From: Ruminococcus sp.
Lineage (GTDB): Bacteria > Bacillota > Clostridia > Oscillospirales > Ruminococcaceae
DNA: 45,391 nt
Direction of reading: 5' to 3'
NCBI GenBank assembly: GCA_017463375.1
Contig: JAFTPG010000029.1
Location: 1 to 45,391, forward strand
The position numbers and the translations under genes were made by a program. The stretch's first letter is position 1. The number at the start of each line of letters is the position of its first letter. The notes under the pieces were generated by a model. The model was not told the DNA's origin. It made no database searches and saw nothing but the letters and a program-made list of their open reading frames with translations. This document shows, piece by piece, positions 5,971 through 14,611 of the stretch.

Positions 5971-6987
5971 ATGAAAAAGGTTGCATTTTTTGATACAAAG
6001 CAGTACGACCGTGAGTGGTTCGACAGGCTGGATAAAAGCTTTGAGATCAAGTATTTCGAGGAAAAGCTCAATCCCGAGAATGCCGATCTGGCTGCCGGCT
6101 GTGACGCGGCAATTGCTTTTGTAAATGATACTATCAACAGCAAAACTATAAAGATACTGGCTGAAAACGGTGTGGAGATTCTTGCAATGCGCTGTGCAGG
6201 CTATAACAATATCAACTTCAAAGCGGCGCATGAAAACAATCTGAAAGTTGTGAGAGTTCCCGTTTACTCGCCCTATGCGGTTGCGGAACATACTATGGCG
6301 CTGTTTCTGACGCTGAACAGAAAGATTCACAAGGCATACAGCCGTACACGTGACTTCAACTTTTCTCTCAGCGGTCTGACGGGATTTGACCTGCACGGAA
6401 AAACAATAGGAGTAATCGGAACAGGAAAAATCGGACAGATTTTCATAAAGATTTGTCAGGGCTTCGGCATGAGAGTTATCGCATACGACCCGTATCCCAT
6501 AGAGAATCCGTCGTTTGAATATGCTGAGCTTGATACTCTTTACCGTGAGAGCGACGCAATTTCCCTGCATTGTCCGCTGACAGAGGAGAATCATCATCTT
6601 CTCAGTAAAGAAGCGTTTGAAAAAATGCGAAATGGAGTGTATATCATCAATACCTCCCGAGGAGGACTTATTGACAGCGAGGCTCTGCTCGAAGCTCTGA
6701 AAAGCCGGAAGGTCGCAGGCGCAGGTCTTGATGTTTACGAGGAGGAGGCTGCGCTCTTCTTTGAGGACTGCTCCGATACGATAGTTGATGACGACGTCCT
6801 CGCAAGGCTTGTATCGCTTCCGAACGTGATCCTTACCTCGCATCAGGCATTCCTGACCGAGGAGGCTCTGAAAAATATCGCAGAAGTCACGATCGGCAAT
6901 CTCGAGGACTATTTTGCGGGAAAACCACTGAAAAACGAGGTCTGCTACAGCTGTACCAACGGCTGTGCTACAACAGACTGCAATTGA
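5971..6987 (+). CDS. ldhA: D-lactate dehydrogenase (2-hydroxyacid dehydrogenase)
   Basis: This 338-residue cytoplasmic enzyme should reduce pyruvate to D-lactate with NADH, regenerating NAD+ in fermentation. The Rossmann motif GTGKIG is at residues 150-155. The catalytic trio of the family is visible: R230 in NTSRGG, a glutamate in DVYEEE (about 257-259), and H291 in SHQAFLTEEA. That last motif is typical of LdhA-type enzymes rather than of phosphoglycerate or formate dehydrogenases. The second ATG (5971) is preferred because GGAGG lies 8 nt before it but only 2 nt before the first ATG. An odd feature is a C-terminal tail with four cysteines (C325, C328, C332, C337). Confidence 0.88.
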   Translation: MKKVAFFDTKQYDREWFDRLDKSFEIKYFEEKLNPENADLAAGCDAAIAFVNDTINSKTIKILAENGVEILAMRCAGYNNINFKAAHENNLKVVRVPVYSPYAVAEHTMALFLTLNRKIHKAYSRTRDFNFSLSGLTGFDLHGKTIGVIGTGKIGQIFIKICQGFGMRVIAYDPYPIENPSFEYAELDTLYRESDAISLHCPLTEENHHLLSKEAFEKMRNGVYIINTSRGGLIDSEALLEALKSRKVAGAGLDVYEEEAALFFEDCSDTIVDDDVLARLVSLPNVILTSHQAFLTEEALKNIAEVTIGNLEDYFAGKPLKNEVCYSCTNGCATTDCN

Positions 6988-7005
6988 ATGTAATAAGGCA
7001 GTAAC

Positions 7006-7033
7006 AGGGCGGAGTTCTTCTTCCGCCCTTTTT
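7006..7033 (+). terminator. Terminator after ldhA
   Basis: AGGGCGGA (7006-7013) pairs with TCCGCCCT (7022-7029) and runs straight into five Ts. It separates ldhA from the HAD gene. Confidence 0.9.
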
Positions 7034-7052
7034 GCAGAAAAGGAGAGTTACA

Positions 7053-7712
7053 ATGATTAAAGGTGCGGTTTTTGATATGGACGGGCTTATGCTCGATACC
7101 GAGAAGCTGCTGGTTCAGTTCTGGAGACAGGCGGCAGGGGAGTACGGATACAATATGACTTTCCAGAATGTCCTCGACATAAGAAGTCTCTCACGAAAGT
7201 ATTCCGTTCCTAAGCTTAAAGGAATCTTCGGCGAGCAGTTTGAGTTCGAGCAGATTCGTGCACGGCGCATCGAGCTGATGAATTCCTACATAGACGAGCA
7301 CGGTTTCGAGATTAAAAAGGGTCTGTTCGAGCTTCTGAGCTATCTTCGTGATAACGGATACAGGCTTGCTGTTGCAACTGCAACCGACTTCCGCAGAGCC
7401 GAAATGTATCTTAAACGCATTGAAGCTCTGGAATATTTCGACGAGGTGGTCTGCGGAGATATGATACAGAACGGAAAGCCTGAGCCTGATATTTATCTTA
7501 AAGCAGTCGAAAAGCTGGGTCTTGAACCCCATGAATGCGCTGCGTTTGAGGACTCCCCGAACGGTATAAGATCGGCGTATGCGGCAGGCTGTAAGGTAAT
7601 AATGATTCCTGATCTGTCCCAGCCCGATGAGACTGTAGTGCCAATGCTGACCGCAGTGTACGAAAGCCTTGACAAGGCGATAGATTTCTTTGAAAAGGAG
7701 AAGCAGTCATGA
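7053..7712 (+). CDS. HAD-superfamily phosphatase (beta-phosphoglucomutase-like)
   Basis: A 219-residue haloacid-dehalogenase hydrolase. The nucleophile and acid are in DMDGLMLDTE (residues about 8-17), motif II threonine is in ATATD, the motif III lysine is in GKPEPD, and motif IV is FEDSPNG. A helical cap lies between motifs I and II, as in the phosphatase/beta-phosphoglucomutase group (subfamily I). The substrate is probably a small sugar phosphate, but the sequence does not say which. The ATG at 7053 follows AGGAG; an upstream in-frame start overlaps the terminator of ldhA and is rejected. The stop overlaps the next start (ATGA), so the two genes are coupled. Confidence 0.88.
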   Translation: MIKGAVFDMDGLMLDTEKLLVQFWRQAAGEYGYNMTFQNVLDIRSLSRKYSVPKLKGIFGEQFEFEQIRARRIELMNSYIDEHGFEIKKGLFELLSYLRDNGYRLAVATATDFRRAEMYLKRIEALEYFDEVVCGDMIQNGKPEPDIYLKAVEKLGLEPHECAAFEDSPNGIRSAYAAGCKVIMIPDLSQPDETVVPMLTAVYESLDKAIDFFEKEKQS

Positions 7713-7954
7713 GTGTATCAGAGATTTTTGAGATCCCTAAGTTCTATTATTTCGAGAGCGGAAACGACTATTCGGGAAGCAAAGGAGATTTTTCGTATAA
7801 GGTGATCAACTCCGACAATCTGAAATGCCTTACATGGCATGGGAAGCTATGCTCGATGAAGGCTGATATTGAGAATGAAGCCGAGTTCGAGAAAACTCAG
7901 GAGGGCTTTGAAGCCATGGTAAAATGGCTCGAGGAGCGTTATTCGGAAAGGTAG
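7709..7954 (+). CDS. Unknown small protein (81 aa)
   Basis: I do not recognise this protein. It is acidic, soluble and rich in aromatic residues (MSVSEIFEIPKFYYFESGND). It contains a short beta-like FSYKVINSDNLKCLTWHGKL segment and a C-terminal helix (GFEAMVKWLEERYSER). AAGGAG lies 8 nt before the ATG, which overlaps the stop of the HAD gene, so co-expression is likely. The TAG stop (7952-7954) is supplied by the first bases of a GTAGGGG palindromic repeat, so the original C-terminus may have been changed when the repeat arrived. Confidence 0.65.
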   Translation: MSVSEIFEIPKFYYFESGNDYSGSKGDFSYKVINSDNLKCLTWHGKLCSMKADIENEAEFEKTQEGFEAMVKWLEERYSER

Positions 7955-8175
7955 GGGCGCATTCCGTGCGCCCGTTTCGTTCTTGGGATTTGGTTCATCA
8001 TGTAGGGGAGGATATCATCCGCCCATTTCGTTCTTCCGGATTTGGTTCACCATGTAGGGGACGGCGTCCCCGACGTCCCATCCGGATGCCCGGTTTATTT
8101 TTTGGAGATTCCTGGTGTGGGCGCACGGAATGCGCCCCTACAATAACGTATTCAAGCCAATTTGCAGGGGACGGC
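7951..8175. repeat. Cluster of GTAGGGG palindromic repeats, group 1
   Basis: Four palindromes and one half unit fill this gap. Three direct units start at 7951 (core CGCATTCCGTGCG), 8001 (AGGATATCATCC) and 8052 (ACGGCGTCCCCGACGTCC). One inverted unit ends CCCCTACA at 8142, and a half unit GCAGGGGACGGC lies at 8164-8175. Direct units repeat every 50-51 bp and are joined by a shared linker containing GGATTTGGTTCA. Frames across this stretch are not genes. Confidence 0.85.
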
Positions 8176-8204
8176 TTTACAAGGAAAAGATTTCATGTTA
8201 TAAT
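8176..8204 (+). promoter_or_regulatory. Promoter of the ABC-F gene
   Basis: TTTACA (8176-8181) and TATAAT (8199-8204) have a 17-bp spacer, and TG precedes the -10 (extended -10). The promoter begins directly where the palindromic repeat cluster ends. Confidence 0.8.
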
Positions 8205-8233
8205 AGATTAATATTGTTTTTTCTGGAGGTTCT

Positions 8234-9835
8234 ATGATTACTGTATCTAATGTCAGCGTTCAGTTTGGCGGCTCTACGCTGTTTAAAAATGTCAATCTTA
8301 AATTCACAAACGGAAACTGCTACGGCGTTATCGGCGCAAACGGCGCAGGAAAGTCTACCTTTCTCAGGGTGCTCTGCGGAGAGCTTGAGCCTTCTACAGG
8401 TGAGGTCGTTATCCCAAAGGAGGAGCGTCTCAGCGTTCTCAAGCAGGATCACTTCGCTTATGACGAGTACACTGTCCTCGATACCGTTATCATGGGAAAT
8501 GCCCGTCTCTACGAAATAATGCAGGAAAAGGACGCTCTCTATGCTAAGGAGGATTTCTCCGATGAGGACGGAGTGAGAGCTTCCGAGCTTGAAGGCGAAT
8601 TCGCTGAAATGAACGGCTGGGAGGCTGAATCCGACGCTTCCAAGCTCATTCAGGGTCTCGGTCTGCCGGAGGATATCCTCTATTCCTCGATGGCTTCGCT
8701 CTCGGGTAATGAAAAGGTAAAGGTGCTGCTTGCACAGGCTCTTTTCGGAAATCCCGACATCATTCTTCTTGACGAGCCTACAAACCATCTTGATATCGAC
8801 GCTGTACGCTGGCTGGAGGAGTTCCTTGCGGAGTATTTCGGTACAGTCATCGTTGTTTCCCACGACCGTCACTTCCTCAACAATGTCTGCACTCACATTG
8901 TTGATATCGACTACACTAAGATCAAGATGTATGTCGGCAACTACGAGTTCTGGTACGAGTCAAGTCAGCTTATCCAGCGCATGATAAAACAGCAGAACAA
9001 GAAAAACGAGGACAAAATCAAGGAGCTTAAATCCTTTATCGAGCGATTCTCTGCCAATAAATCAAAGTCGAATCAGGCTACTTCAAGACGTAAGCTCATT
9101 GAGAAGCTCACCGTTGAGGAGCTTCCTGCGTCAAGCAGAAGATATCCGTTTATCGGCTTCGATATGGACAGAGAGCTTGGCAAGGATATTCTCCAGGTAG
9201 AGGGACTCACCAAAACCGTGGACGGCGTGAAGCTCCTCGATAACGTGAGCTTTACTCTCGGCAGAACCGATAAGGTTGCTTTCATCGGCGAAAGCGAACA
9301 GGCTATCACTATGCTTTTCAAGATTCTCATGGAGGAGGAACAGCCTGACTCGGGTTCGTTCAAGTGGGGAGTCTCCGTTACGCAGTCCTATATGCCCGTT
9401 GATAACTCCGATTACTTCAACGACTGTACATTATCCATCCTCGACTGGATTCGTCAGTACTCCGTGAAGGACGAGACTGAGACCTACCTGCGCGGCTTCC
9501 TCGGAAGAATGCTCTTCTCGGGAGACGATGTGTACAAGCCAGTAAACGTACTCTCCGGAGGCGAAAAGGTTCGCTGTATGTTCTCCAGAATGATGCTTTT
9601 CGGCTCAAATGTGCTCTTGCTCGACCGTCCCACAAACCATCTCGACCTCGAGAGCATTACTGCGGTCAACAACAGCCTTGTCAACTTCAAGGGAGTCGTT
9701 CTCCTTGCTTCCCACGACCACGAGATCCTACAGACTACCGCAAACAGAATCATCGAGATCACTCCCACCGGATGCATTGACCGTCAGGGAACTTATGAGG
9801 AGTTCATTGAGTTCAAGAAAAATATGAAGATGTAA
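8234..9835 (+). CDS. ABC-F ATPase (YbiT/YkpA-like) with degenerate second site
   Basis: A 533-residue soluble protein with two ABC ATPase domains joined by a charged linker helix (about residues 245-300) and no membrane segments. ABC-F proteins act on the ribosome, as translation factors or antibiotic-protection factors. Domain 1 is intact: Walker A GANGAGKST (34-42), signature SLSGNEKVK, Walker B LLDEPTNHLD and switch SHDRHF. Domain 2 is not. Its Walker A position reads GESEQAITM without the lysine, and its Walker B reads LLLDRPTNHLD with arginine in place of the catalytic glutamate, while LSGGEKVR and SHDHEI remain. GGAGG precedes the ATG. Resemblance is closest to housekeeping YkpA/YbiT-type proteins, so a resistance role is not implied. 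Confidence 0.88.
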   Translation: MITVSNVSVQFGGSTLFKNVNLKFTNGNCYGVIGANGAGKSTFLRVLCGELEPSTGEVVIPKEERLSVLKQDHFAYDEYTVLDTVIMGNARLYEIMQEKDALYAKEDFSDEDGVRASELEGEFAEMNGWEAESDASKLIQGLGLPEDILYSSMASLSGNEKVKVLLAQALFGNPDIILLDEPTNHLDIDAVRWLEEFLAEYFGTVIVVSHDRHFLNNVCTHIVDIDYTKIKMYVGNYEFWYESSQLIQRMIKQQNKKNEDKIKELKSFIERFSANKSKSNQATSRRKLIEKLTVEELPASSRRYPFIGFDMDRELGKDILQVEGLTKTVDGVKLLDNVSFTLGRTDKVAFIGESEQAITMLFKILMEEEQPDSGSFKWGVSVTQSYMPVDNSDYFNDCTLSILDWIRQYSVKDETETYLRGFLGRMLFSGDDVYKPVNVLSGGEKVRCMFSRMMLFGSNVLLLDRPTNHLDLESITAVNNSLVNFKGVVLLASHDHEILQTTANRIIEITPTGCIDRQGTYEEFIEFKKNMKM

Positions 9836-9878
9836 TAAAAAACGGCATTTGCCAAAGGAATAGGGTCTGATTTACCAT

Positions 9879-10100
9879 GTAGGGGCGGATATCATCCGCC
9901 CGTTTGTTTTTTGATTTGATTTAACATGTAGGGGCGCATTCCGTGCGCCCACATAGAATATCCGAAAAAATGAAACGGGCGAGCGGAACTCGCCCCTACG
10001 GAATAGGGGCTGGTTTATCATGTAGGGGATGCCGCCCTCGGCATCCCGTTTTGTTCATTTGGATTTGGTTCATCATATAGGGGCGGATATCATCCGCCCA
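9879..10100. repeat. Cluster of GTAGGGG palindromic repeats, group 2
   Basis: Five units lie in the gap between the convergent ABC-F and mannanase genes. Direct units start near 9879 (GCGGATATCATCCGC), 9928 (GCGCATTCCGTGCGC), 10021 (GATGCCGCCCTCGGCATC) and 10077 (GCGGATATCATCCGC). An inverted unit spans 9976-9999 (GCGAGCGGAACTCGC). Neighbouring direct units share T-rich linkers containing GATTTGGTTCA or a close variant. Confidence 0.85.
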
Positions 10101-10167
10101 TTTGTTTTTTTGAATTTGATTCACCATGTCCGGACACACATTGATTCCTGTAAAAATTCAGATTTAT

Positions 10168-10199
10168 ACAAAAAGAAAGACCGGACGTTTGTCCGGTCT
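10168..10199 (-). terminator. Terminator of the mannanase gene
   Basis: AGACCGGAC (10178-10186) pairs with GTCCGGTCT (10191-10199). On the minus strand the stem is followed by TTCTTTTT. Confidence 0.88.
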
Positions 10200-10215
10200 C
10201 ATAAAGGGAGGAGAA

Positions 10216-12399
10216 TTAAGCTTCCATATTGGATTCAGGGAGCATGGAGATAAGCTGAGCAGCCTTTTTCTGGATTGCAAGAGCGTCCATATTGCTGATA
10301 CCATCGCCGCGCTGGTAAACGTCAGCAGCGTCAAGCTGTTCGTCTGTCAGCGGATAAGCTTCTTTGTTTGTAACATAAGTCATAACCTTAACAGCGTCAT
10401 TGATTGTAACCTCGCCGTCGCCGTCAACGTCACCGTAAAGGATATCGGGTTCAGCTTCGCTCACGAAAGCGTAGTCAGTCATTTCGCAGTCATAAAGAGT
10501 CTTGTCGATGCCTGACCACCAGATCTGAGCTTCAGCTTTAGTTACATCAGCAGGAACATCGGTAATATCTACTGTAATCTGAGCAGTACCGTCGTCGCCG
10601 ATAGTTGTTTCCCAATCAATTGAAACCCAGTCTGCGCCGTCAGAATATCCTACACAGCCGTTTGTGTAAGCGCCGGGCTCGCCCTCGATAGTGAGAACGA
10701 GTTCATTTGACTCATTTCTGTCTGTGAGGTCGATGTTATACTTTCTTACTTCGTAAGCAGGCTCTTCCTCGGTAGTTGTAGTAGTTACATCGGGGTCGGG
10801 AGCAACTGTTGTTGTAGTTGTTGTAGTGATGGGAGTATCTCCGGACGGAGTAGTTGTAGTAGTAACGCTGCCGCTTTCGGAAGAATAGCTGTAGAGGTCT
10901 GCCGGCAGCTCGTCAAGAGTTATAACATAGTCGCTCTGATAGAGTTCAGTTACAGTATCAGGATTATTGTATGTTGAGCTTGTGATATATTCAGCATACC
11001 AGGGGCAGAAATAGAGCCATTTAGCCTGGTCAGTGATAAGATTATCAAGACTGGGGATAGTATCGTTCTCAGCCATAGCAACCATCTTCTTGCCCTCGTA
11101 CATCTCTACGAGAGAGTAGAAAGTACCTGAAATCGAGCTTTCGTTCGGTGAACCGGAAGCATTGTACTTATCATAAGCAACGAGGTCAACGTAGTCGTCG
11201 CCGGGATACCAGGCGGAAGATGTATCATAAGTATAAGAGTTCCATTCCCAGATGAGGTTATGGAGACCATACTCATTTGTGAGCTTGTCATAGAGGTAAT
11301 GCCAGAGGTCAACATAAGCCTCAGCACCGTCATTGCCCCACCAGAACCATGAACCTGATCCGTCGAGTGAAGAAGAGCCCTCTGCCTCGTGGAGAGGTCT
11401 GAAGATAACGGGGATATTATTATCCTGAAGCTCCTGAAGAGCCTTAGCGATCATTTCGATATCCTTATTGATGAACTCATTTTCCTCAGTGCCTTCCTGA
11501 ACAGCCTTAGCCGGACTGAATGTAGTGTACTTATCAGCAGAACCCTTCTTATTATAGAAAGCTACACCATCATAAGTGAGAGTATCGCCGATATCATAGT
11601 TTGCCATATCGAGCGGAACGAACCAGTGCCATGCAACAGTAGCAATACCGTTTTTGTTATTTACCCAGTTGATGATTCTGTCGTTAGTACCGTCATCCCA
11701 GTTAACGCCCTGAGTCCAGTTCATATAGTCGAAGCCTCTGATAGCGGGATACTCGCCGGAGAGGTTGTAGATGTACTCAAACTCAGTTTCTCCTGCCTGA
11801 CCGTAAAGCTCCTGCTGACCGGAAATGATGTGATTTCCGTATGTATCAGCGAGGTAATTCATAAGGCTCTGAGTTTCTTTAGTAGCCTGTTTGTCGCTGA
11901 GAGTGTTGTTTCCGACAACCTCGGGAAGCTCTGCTGTTTCAACAGTGAGATAGTCGAACAAGATCCAGCCCCAGTCCTTTTTGAAGGTGATAGTATTTTC
12001 GCCTTCTTTAAGAGATATGCCGCTGACAGAAATCTCAGTAAAAGTATCTGAGATTGCGAAGCCGACATCTCCCTGAGCCACATCGTTTACATAGAGATCC
12101 TGAACCTTTGCTGTTCTGTCAGAAGGCAGACAATAGCAGATAGTCAATTCATAGATACCTGTTGACTCAACGTTAACAGTAACGGAAAGATCGCCCTCCT
12201 GAGAATCAACGTAGCCGGTGCCGGAGAAGCCCTCGACAGTATTGCCGAACACGCATTTACTGTCGTAGGTTCCGTCCTCGAACTCGTACTTTTCGCCGGC
12301 AGCATTCACAGAGAAAATGCTTCCGACAGCAGCGCAGTTTGCAGCGACAGCAGCAGCGAGAATTGCTGAGCTAGCCTTTTTGAATAATTTAGCTTTCAT
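10216..12399 (-). CDS. Secreted GH26 beta-mannanase with CBM and dockerin
   Basis: A 727-residue multidomain extracellular enzyme that should cut beta-1,4-mannan. A signal peptide covers about residues 1-34. A CBM35-like carbohydrate-binding module follows (about 37-155, YEFEDG...). The GH26 catalytic domain spans about 165-500, with the acid/base in RPLHE (E338) and the nucleophile in AMAEND (E444). Threonine-rich linkers lie at about 513-545, then an unassigned beta-rich module (550-648). The dockerin is at about 655-718, with two calcium-loop repeats (DVDGDGEVTIND and DVYQRGDGISNMD). The second loop is less canonical. The dockerin implies docking to a scaffoldin cohesin in a cellulosome. 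The start follows AGGAGGG. Confidence 0.94.
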   Translation of the reverse strand: MKAKLFKKASSAILAAAVAANCAAVGSIFSVNAAGEKYEFEDGTYDSKCVFGNTVEGFSGTGYVDSQEGDLSVTVNVESTGIYELTICYCLPSDRTAKVQDLYVNDVAQGDVGFAISDTFTEISVSGISLKEGENTITFKKDWGWILFDYLTVETAELPEVVGNNTLSDKQATKETQSLMNYLADTYGNHIISGQQELYGQAGETEFEYIYNLSGEYPAIRGFDYMNWTQGVNWDDGTNDRIINWVNNKNGIATVAWHWFVPLDMANYDIGDTLTYDGVAFYNKKGSADKYTTFSPAKAVQEGTEENEFINKDIEMIAKALQELQDNNIPVIFRPLHEAEGSSSLDGSGSWFWWGNDGAEAYVDLWHYLYDKLTNEYGLHNLIWEWNSYTYDTSSAWYPGDDYVDLVAYDKYNASGSPNESSISGTFYSLVEMYEGKKMVAMAENDTIPSLDNLITDQAKWLYFCPWYAEYITSSTYNNPDTVTELYQSDYVITLDELPADLYSYSSESGSVTTTTTPSGDTPITTTTTTTVAPDPDVTTTTTEEEPAYEVRKYNIDLTDRNESNELVLTIEGEPGAYTNGCVGYSDGADWVSIDWETTIGDDGTAQITVDITDVPADVTKAEAQIWWSGIDKTLYDCEMTDYAFVSEAEPDILYGDVDGDGEVTINDAVKVMTYVTNKEAYPLTDEQLDAADVYQRGDGISNMDALAIQKKAAQLISMLPESNMEA

Positions 12400-12433
12400 A
12401 AGTACCCTCCTGAAAAGTTATTAATGTACTTTA

Positions 12434-12462
12434 ATTATAATGCACATTTTCAATAAATGCAA
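12434..12462 (-). promoter_or_regulatory. Promoter of the mannanase gene
   Basis: TTGCAT (12457-12462) and TATAAT (12434-12439) are 17 bp apart on the minus strand. The AT-rich gap 12463-12647 between the divergent mannanase and nth genes shows no gene or clear operator. Confidence 0.65.
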
Positions 12463-12647
12463 TAACTTCCATGAATTTTTTTCGGATAAGCCAAAAAAAT
12501 CGTAGACTTACACAAATATGCGCTATGTAAATTAGGCAAAAGGCAGATGTAATGAGCTTAATTTAACTTAAATTTAAGTAAAATGCAGTAGTTAATTACA
12601 CATAAATCACTTAAATCCAATACTTCCAAAAGAAGCAAAATGTGCTA

Positions 12648-12676
12648 TTGCCTAAACTCCGACAATATGATATAAT
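12648..12676 (+). promoter_or_regulatory. Promoter of the nth cluster
   Basis: TTGCCT (12648-12653) and TATAAT (12671-12676) have a 17-bp spacer and lie 31 bp before the chosen nth start. Confidence 0.7.
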
Positions 12677-12707
12677 TAGAGCATGATGACTGATGGACGG
12701 TGATTTG

Positions 12708-13352
12708 ATGAAAAAAAAGGAGATTGCTGAGCTTGCCTGTGCAGAGCTTGAAAAGCTTTATCCCGATGTTAAATGCTCGCTTAACTATTCCAAGCCGTAC
12801 GAGCTGATGTTCGGAGCACGGCTTGCGGCTCAGTGCACTGACGCAAGAGTAAATATAGTAACAGAAACTCTTTTCAAAAAGTATCCCACGCTCGAGGCTT
12901 TTGCCGCTGCGGAGCTGACCGAGCTTGAACGTGACGTAAAGCCCTGCGGCTTCTACAGGATGAAGGCGAAAAGTCTGAAGGAAATGGCTCAGAAGCTGCT
13001 TGACGATTTCGGCGGTGAGCTTCCTCAGACTATGGACGAGCTTCTGACGCTGCCGGGAATAGGAAGAAAAACTGCGAATCTGGTTATGGGCGATATATGG
13101 GGAAAACCGGCAATCGTCACCGATACTCATTGTATAAGAATAACAGGTCGTCTGGGACTGACTAAAAATACAGAGCCGGCAAAAGTCGAAAAGGATCTGG
13201 TCAAGCTGATTCCTCCGGAGGTCTCGTCGGATTTCTGTCACCGCATAGTGGAGTTCGGACGTGACATCTGCCGTGCAAGAGCGCCTAAGTGCAGGGAATG
13301 TCCGCTCAATTATTTCTGCGTGTACTATTTCAAAAATATAGATGTAAAGTAG
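12708..13352 (+). CDS. nth: Endonuclease III
   Basis: A 214-residue base-excision repair enzyme that removes oxidised pyrimidines and nicks the abasic site. The helix-hairpin-helix LPGIGRKTANLV contains the Schiff-base lysine K121. The catalytic aspartate is D139 in TDTHCIRI. The iron-sulfur cluster ligands C188, C195, C198 and C204 have the canonical C-x6-C-x2-C-x5-C spacing. The second in-frame ATG (12708) is preferred because its MKKKEIAELA start aligns better with the family, but the ribosome site (GGACGGTGA) is weak, so the upstream ATG at 12693 remains possible. It is the first gene of a rightward group with cobB, dtd and a GH3 gene. Confidence 0.94.
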   Translation: MKKKEIAELACAELEKLYPDVKCSLNYSKPYELMFGARLAAQCTDARVNIVTETLFKKYPTLEAFAAAELTELERDVKPCGFYRMKAKSLKEMAQKLLDDFGGELPQTMDELLTLPGIGRKTANLVMGDIWGKPAIVTDTHCIRITGRLGLTKNTEPAKVEKDLVKLIPPEVSSDFCHRIVEFGRDICRARAPKCRECPLNYFCVYYFKNIDVK

Positions 13353-13425
13353 TGCTGTCTGAATCTGAGCCAGTTTCTGCCGGCTTTGCGGTTCAGAAAA
13401 ATTATGTTAAGGTCGTGAAAGAATA

Positions 13426-14151
13426 ATGAATTCAGATAAAATCAAAAGGTTTCTGGAGATAGTAGAAAGCTCCCGTAAAATTGTCTTTTTCGGAGGCGCA
13501 GGAGTATCAACCGAAAGCGGGATCCCAGATTTCAGAAGCGTTGACGGACTGTATAATCAGCAGTACGATTTTCCGCCTGAAGAGATTCTCAGCCATGGAT
13601 TTTTTATGAAGAATACAGAGGAATTCTATCGTTTTTACAGAGACAGGATGCTCTATCTTGACGCAAAGCCGAACACAGCGCATCTGAAGCTTGCAGAGCT
13701 TGAAAAAAGGGGAGTTCTTACAGCAGTTGTGACTCAGAATATCGACGGTCTGCATCAGGCGGCAGGAAGCGAAAAGGTATTCGAGCTTCATGGCAGCGTT
13801 CACCGGAATTACTGCATGAACTGCCATAAGGAATATGACGCACATTTTATCCTGAACAGCTCCGGCGTTCCTCGCTGTGAGTGCGGAGGAATCATAAAGC
13901 CGGATGTTGTGCTCTACGGGGAAGCTCTTGGCGACGATGCCGTAATAGGCTCAGTCAATGCAATCGCAAATGCAGATACGCTGATAATCGGCGGAACCTC
14001 GCTGAATGTTTATCCTGCGTCGGGACTTATACGCTATTACAGCGGAGATAACCTTGTGATAATCAATATGTCCCACACACAGACAGATAAAAATGCTGAT
14101 TTGCTGATCCATGAGAAAATCGGCGGGGTATTTTCACATATAGGAGAATAG
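13426..14151 (+). CDS. cobB: NAD-dependent protein deacylase (sirtuin)
   Basis: A 241-residue sirtuin that removes acyl groups from lysines, consuming NAD+ and producing nicotinamide and O-acyl-ADP-ribose. The NAD-binding motif [14 protein letters not shown] is at about residues 24-37, TQNIDGLH at 103-110, and the catalytic histidine is H122 in FELHGS. The zinc knuckle uses C130 and C133 plus C151 and C153; the second pair is C-x-C. The sequence resembles the Thermotoga-type bacterial sirtuins, which favour deacetylation, rather than class III desuccinylases; this is a judgement from motifs. It follows nth after 73 nt and precedes dtd by one base, so co-transcription is likely. Confidence 0.93.
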   Translation: MNSDKIKRFLEIVESSRKIVFFGGAGVSTESGIPDFRSVDGLYNQQYDFPPEEILSHGFFMKNTEEFYRFYRDRMLYLDAKPNTAHLKLAELEKRGVLTAVVTQNIDGLHQAAGSEKVFELHGSVHRNYCMNCHKEYDAHFILNSSGVPRCECGGIIKPDVVLYGEALGDDAVIGSVNAIANADTLIIGGTSLNVYPASGLIRYYSGDNLVIINMSHTQTDKNADLLIHEKIGGVFSHIGE

Positions 14152-14152
14152 T

Positions 14153-14587
14153 ATGAGAATAGTTTTACAAAGAACATCGTCCGCAAGCGTGACAGTCAAC
14201 GGTGAGGTATGCGGAAAAATCGGAAAGGGATATCTGGTTCTTCTGGGAATCGGTGACGGCGATACTGAGGAGGACTGCCGCAGACTTGCCGATAAAATAC
14301 TTAATCTGCGTATTTTTGCCGATGAGAATGATAAAATAAATCTTTCGCTTGAACAGGTCGGAGGAGAGCTTCTGATCGTCTCGCAGTTTACGCTGTATGC
14401 CGACTGCCGCAAGGGAAACCGTCCGAACTTCATTCAGGCGGCAAAGCCCGATAAGGCAGAGAAGCTCTACGAATATTTTGCGGAATACTGCCGCTCAAAG
14501 GGAAAGCACGTCGAGACGGGAATCTTTGGAGCTGACATGAAGGTGGAGCTTGTCAATGACGGACCCTTTACGGTTGTGCTCGAATAA
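14153..14587 (+). CDS. dtd: D-aminoacyl-tRNA deacylase
   Basis: This 144-residue enzyme hydrolyses D-amino acids wrongly attached to tRNA, and also glycine from tRNA-Ala, protecting translation. The diagnostic motifs are present: SQFTLYAD (residues 77-84) and NDGPFT near the C-terminus (135-140), the latter the cross-subunit Gly-Pro region. Length fits the family, which works as a homodimer. The ATG follows the cobB stop by one base, and its ribosome site AGGAG lies within the end of cobB. Confidence 0.95.
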   Translation: MRIVLQRTSSASVTVNGEVCGKIGKGYLVLLGIGDGDTEEDCRRLADKILNLRIFADENDKINLSLEQVGGELLIVSQFTLYADCRKGNRPNFIQAAKPDKAEKLYEYFAEYCRSKGKHVETGIFGADMKVELVNDGPFTVVLE

Positions 14588-14611
14588 TTCAGCAAAACAG
14601 GAGGTAAAAAC

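Noticed and set aside
5968..6843. Leftward 291-residue open frame inside ldhA
   Set aside because: Antisense shadow of the dehydrogenase, with no ribosome site or recognisable domain.
7951..8142. Regular ~50-bp repeats that could be read as a CRISPR array
   Set aside because: The variable parts are palindromes related to one another, not unrelated spacers. Units occur in both orientations at several loci, and no cas genes are present.
8234..9835. ABC-F gene as an antibiotic-resistance determinant
   Set aside because: The motifs look like the housekeeping YkpA/YbiT group, and nothing in the context suggests resistance.
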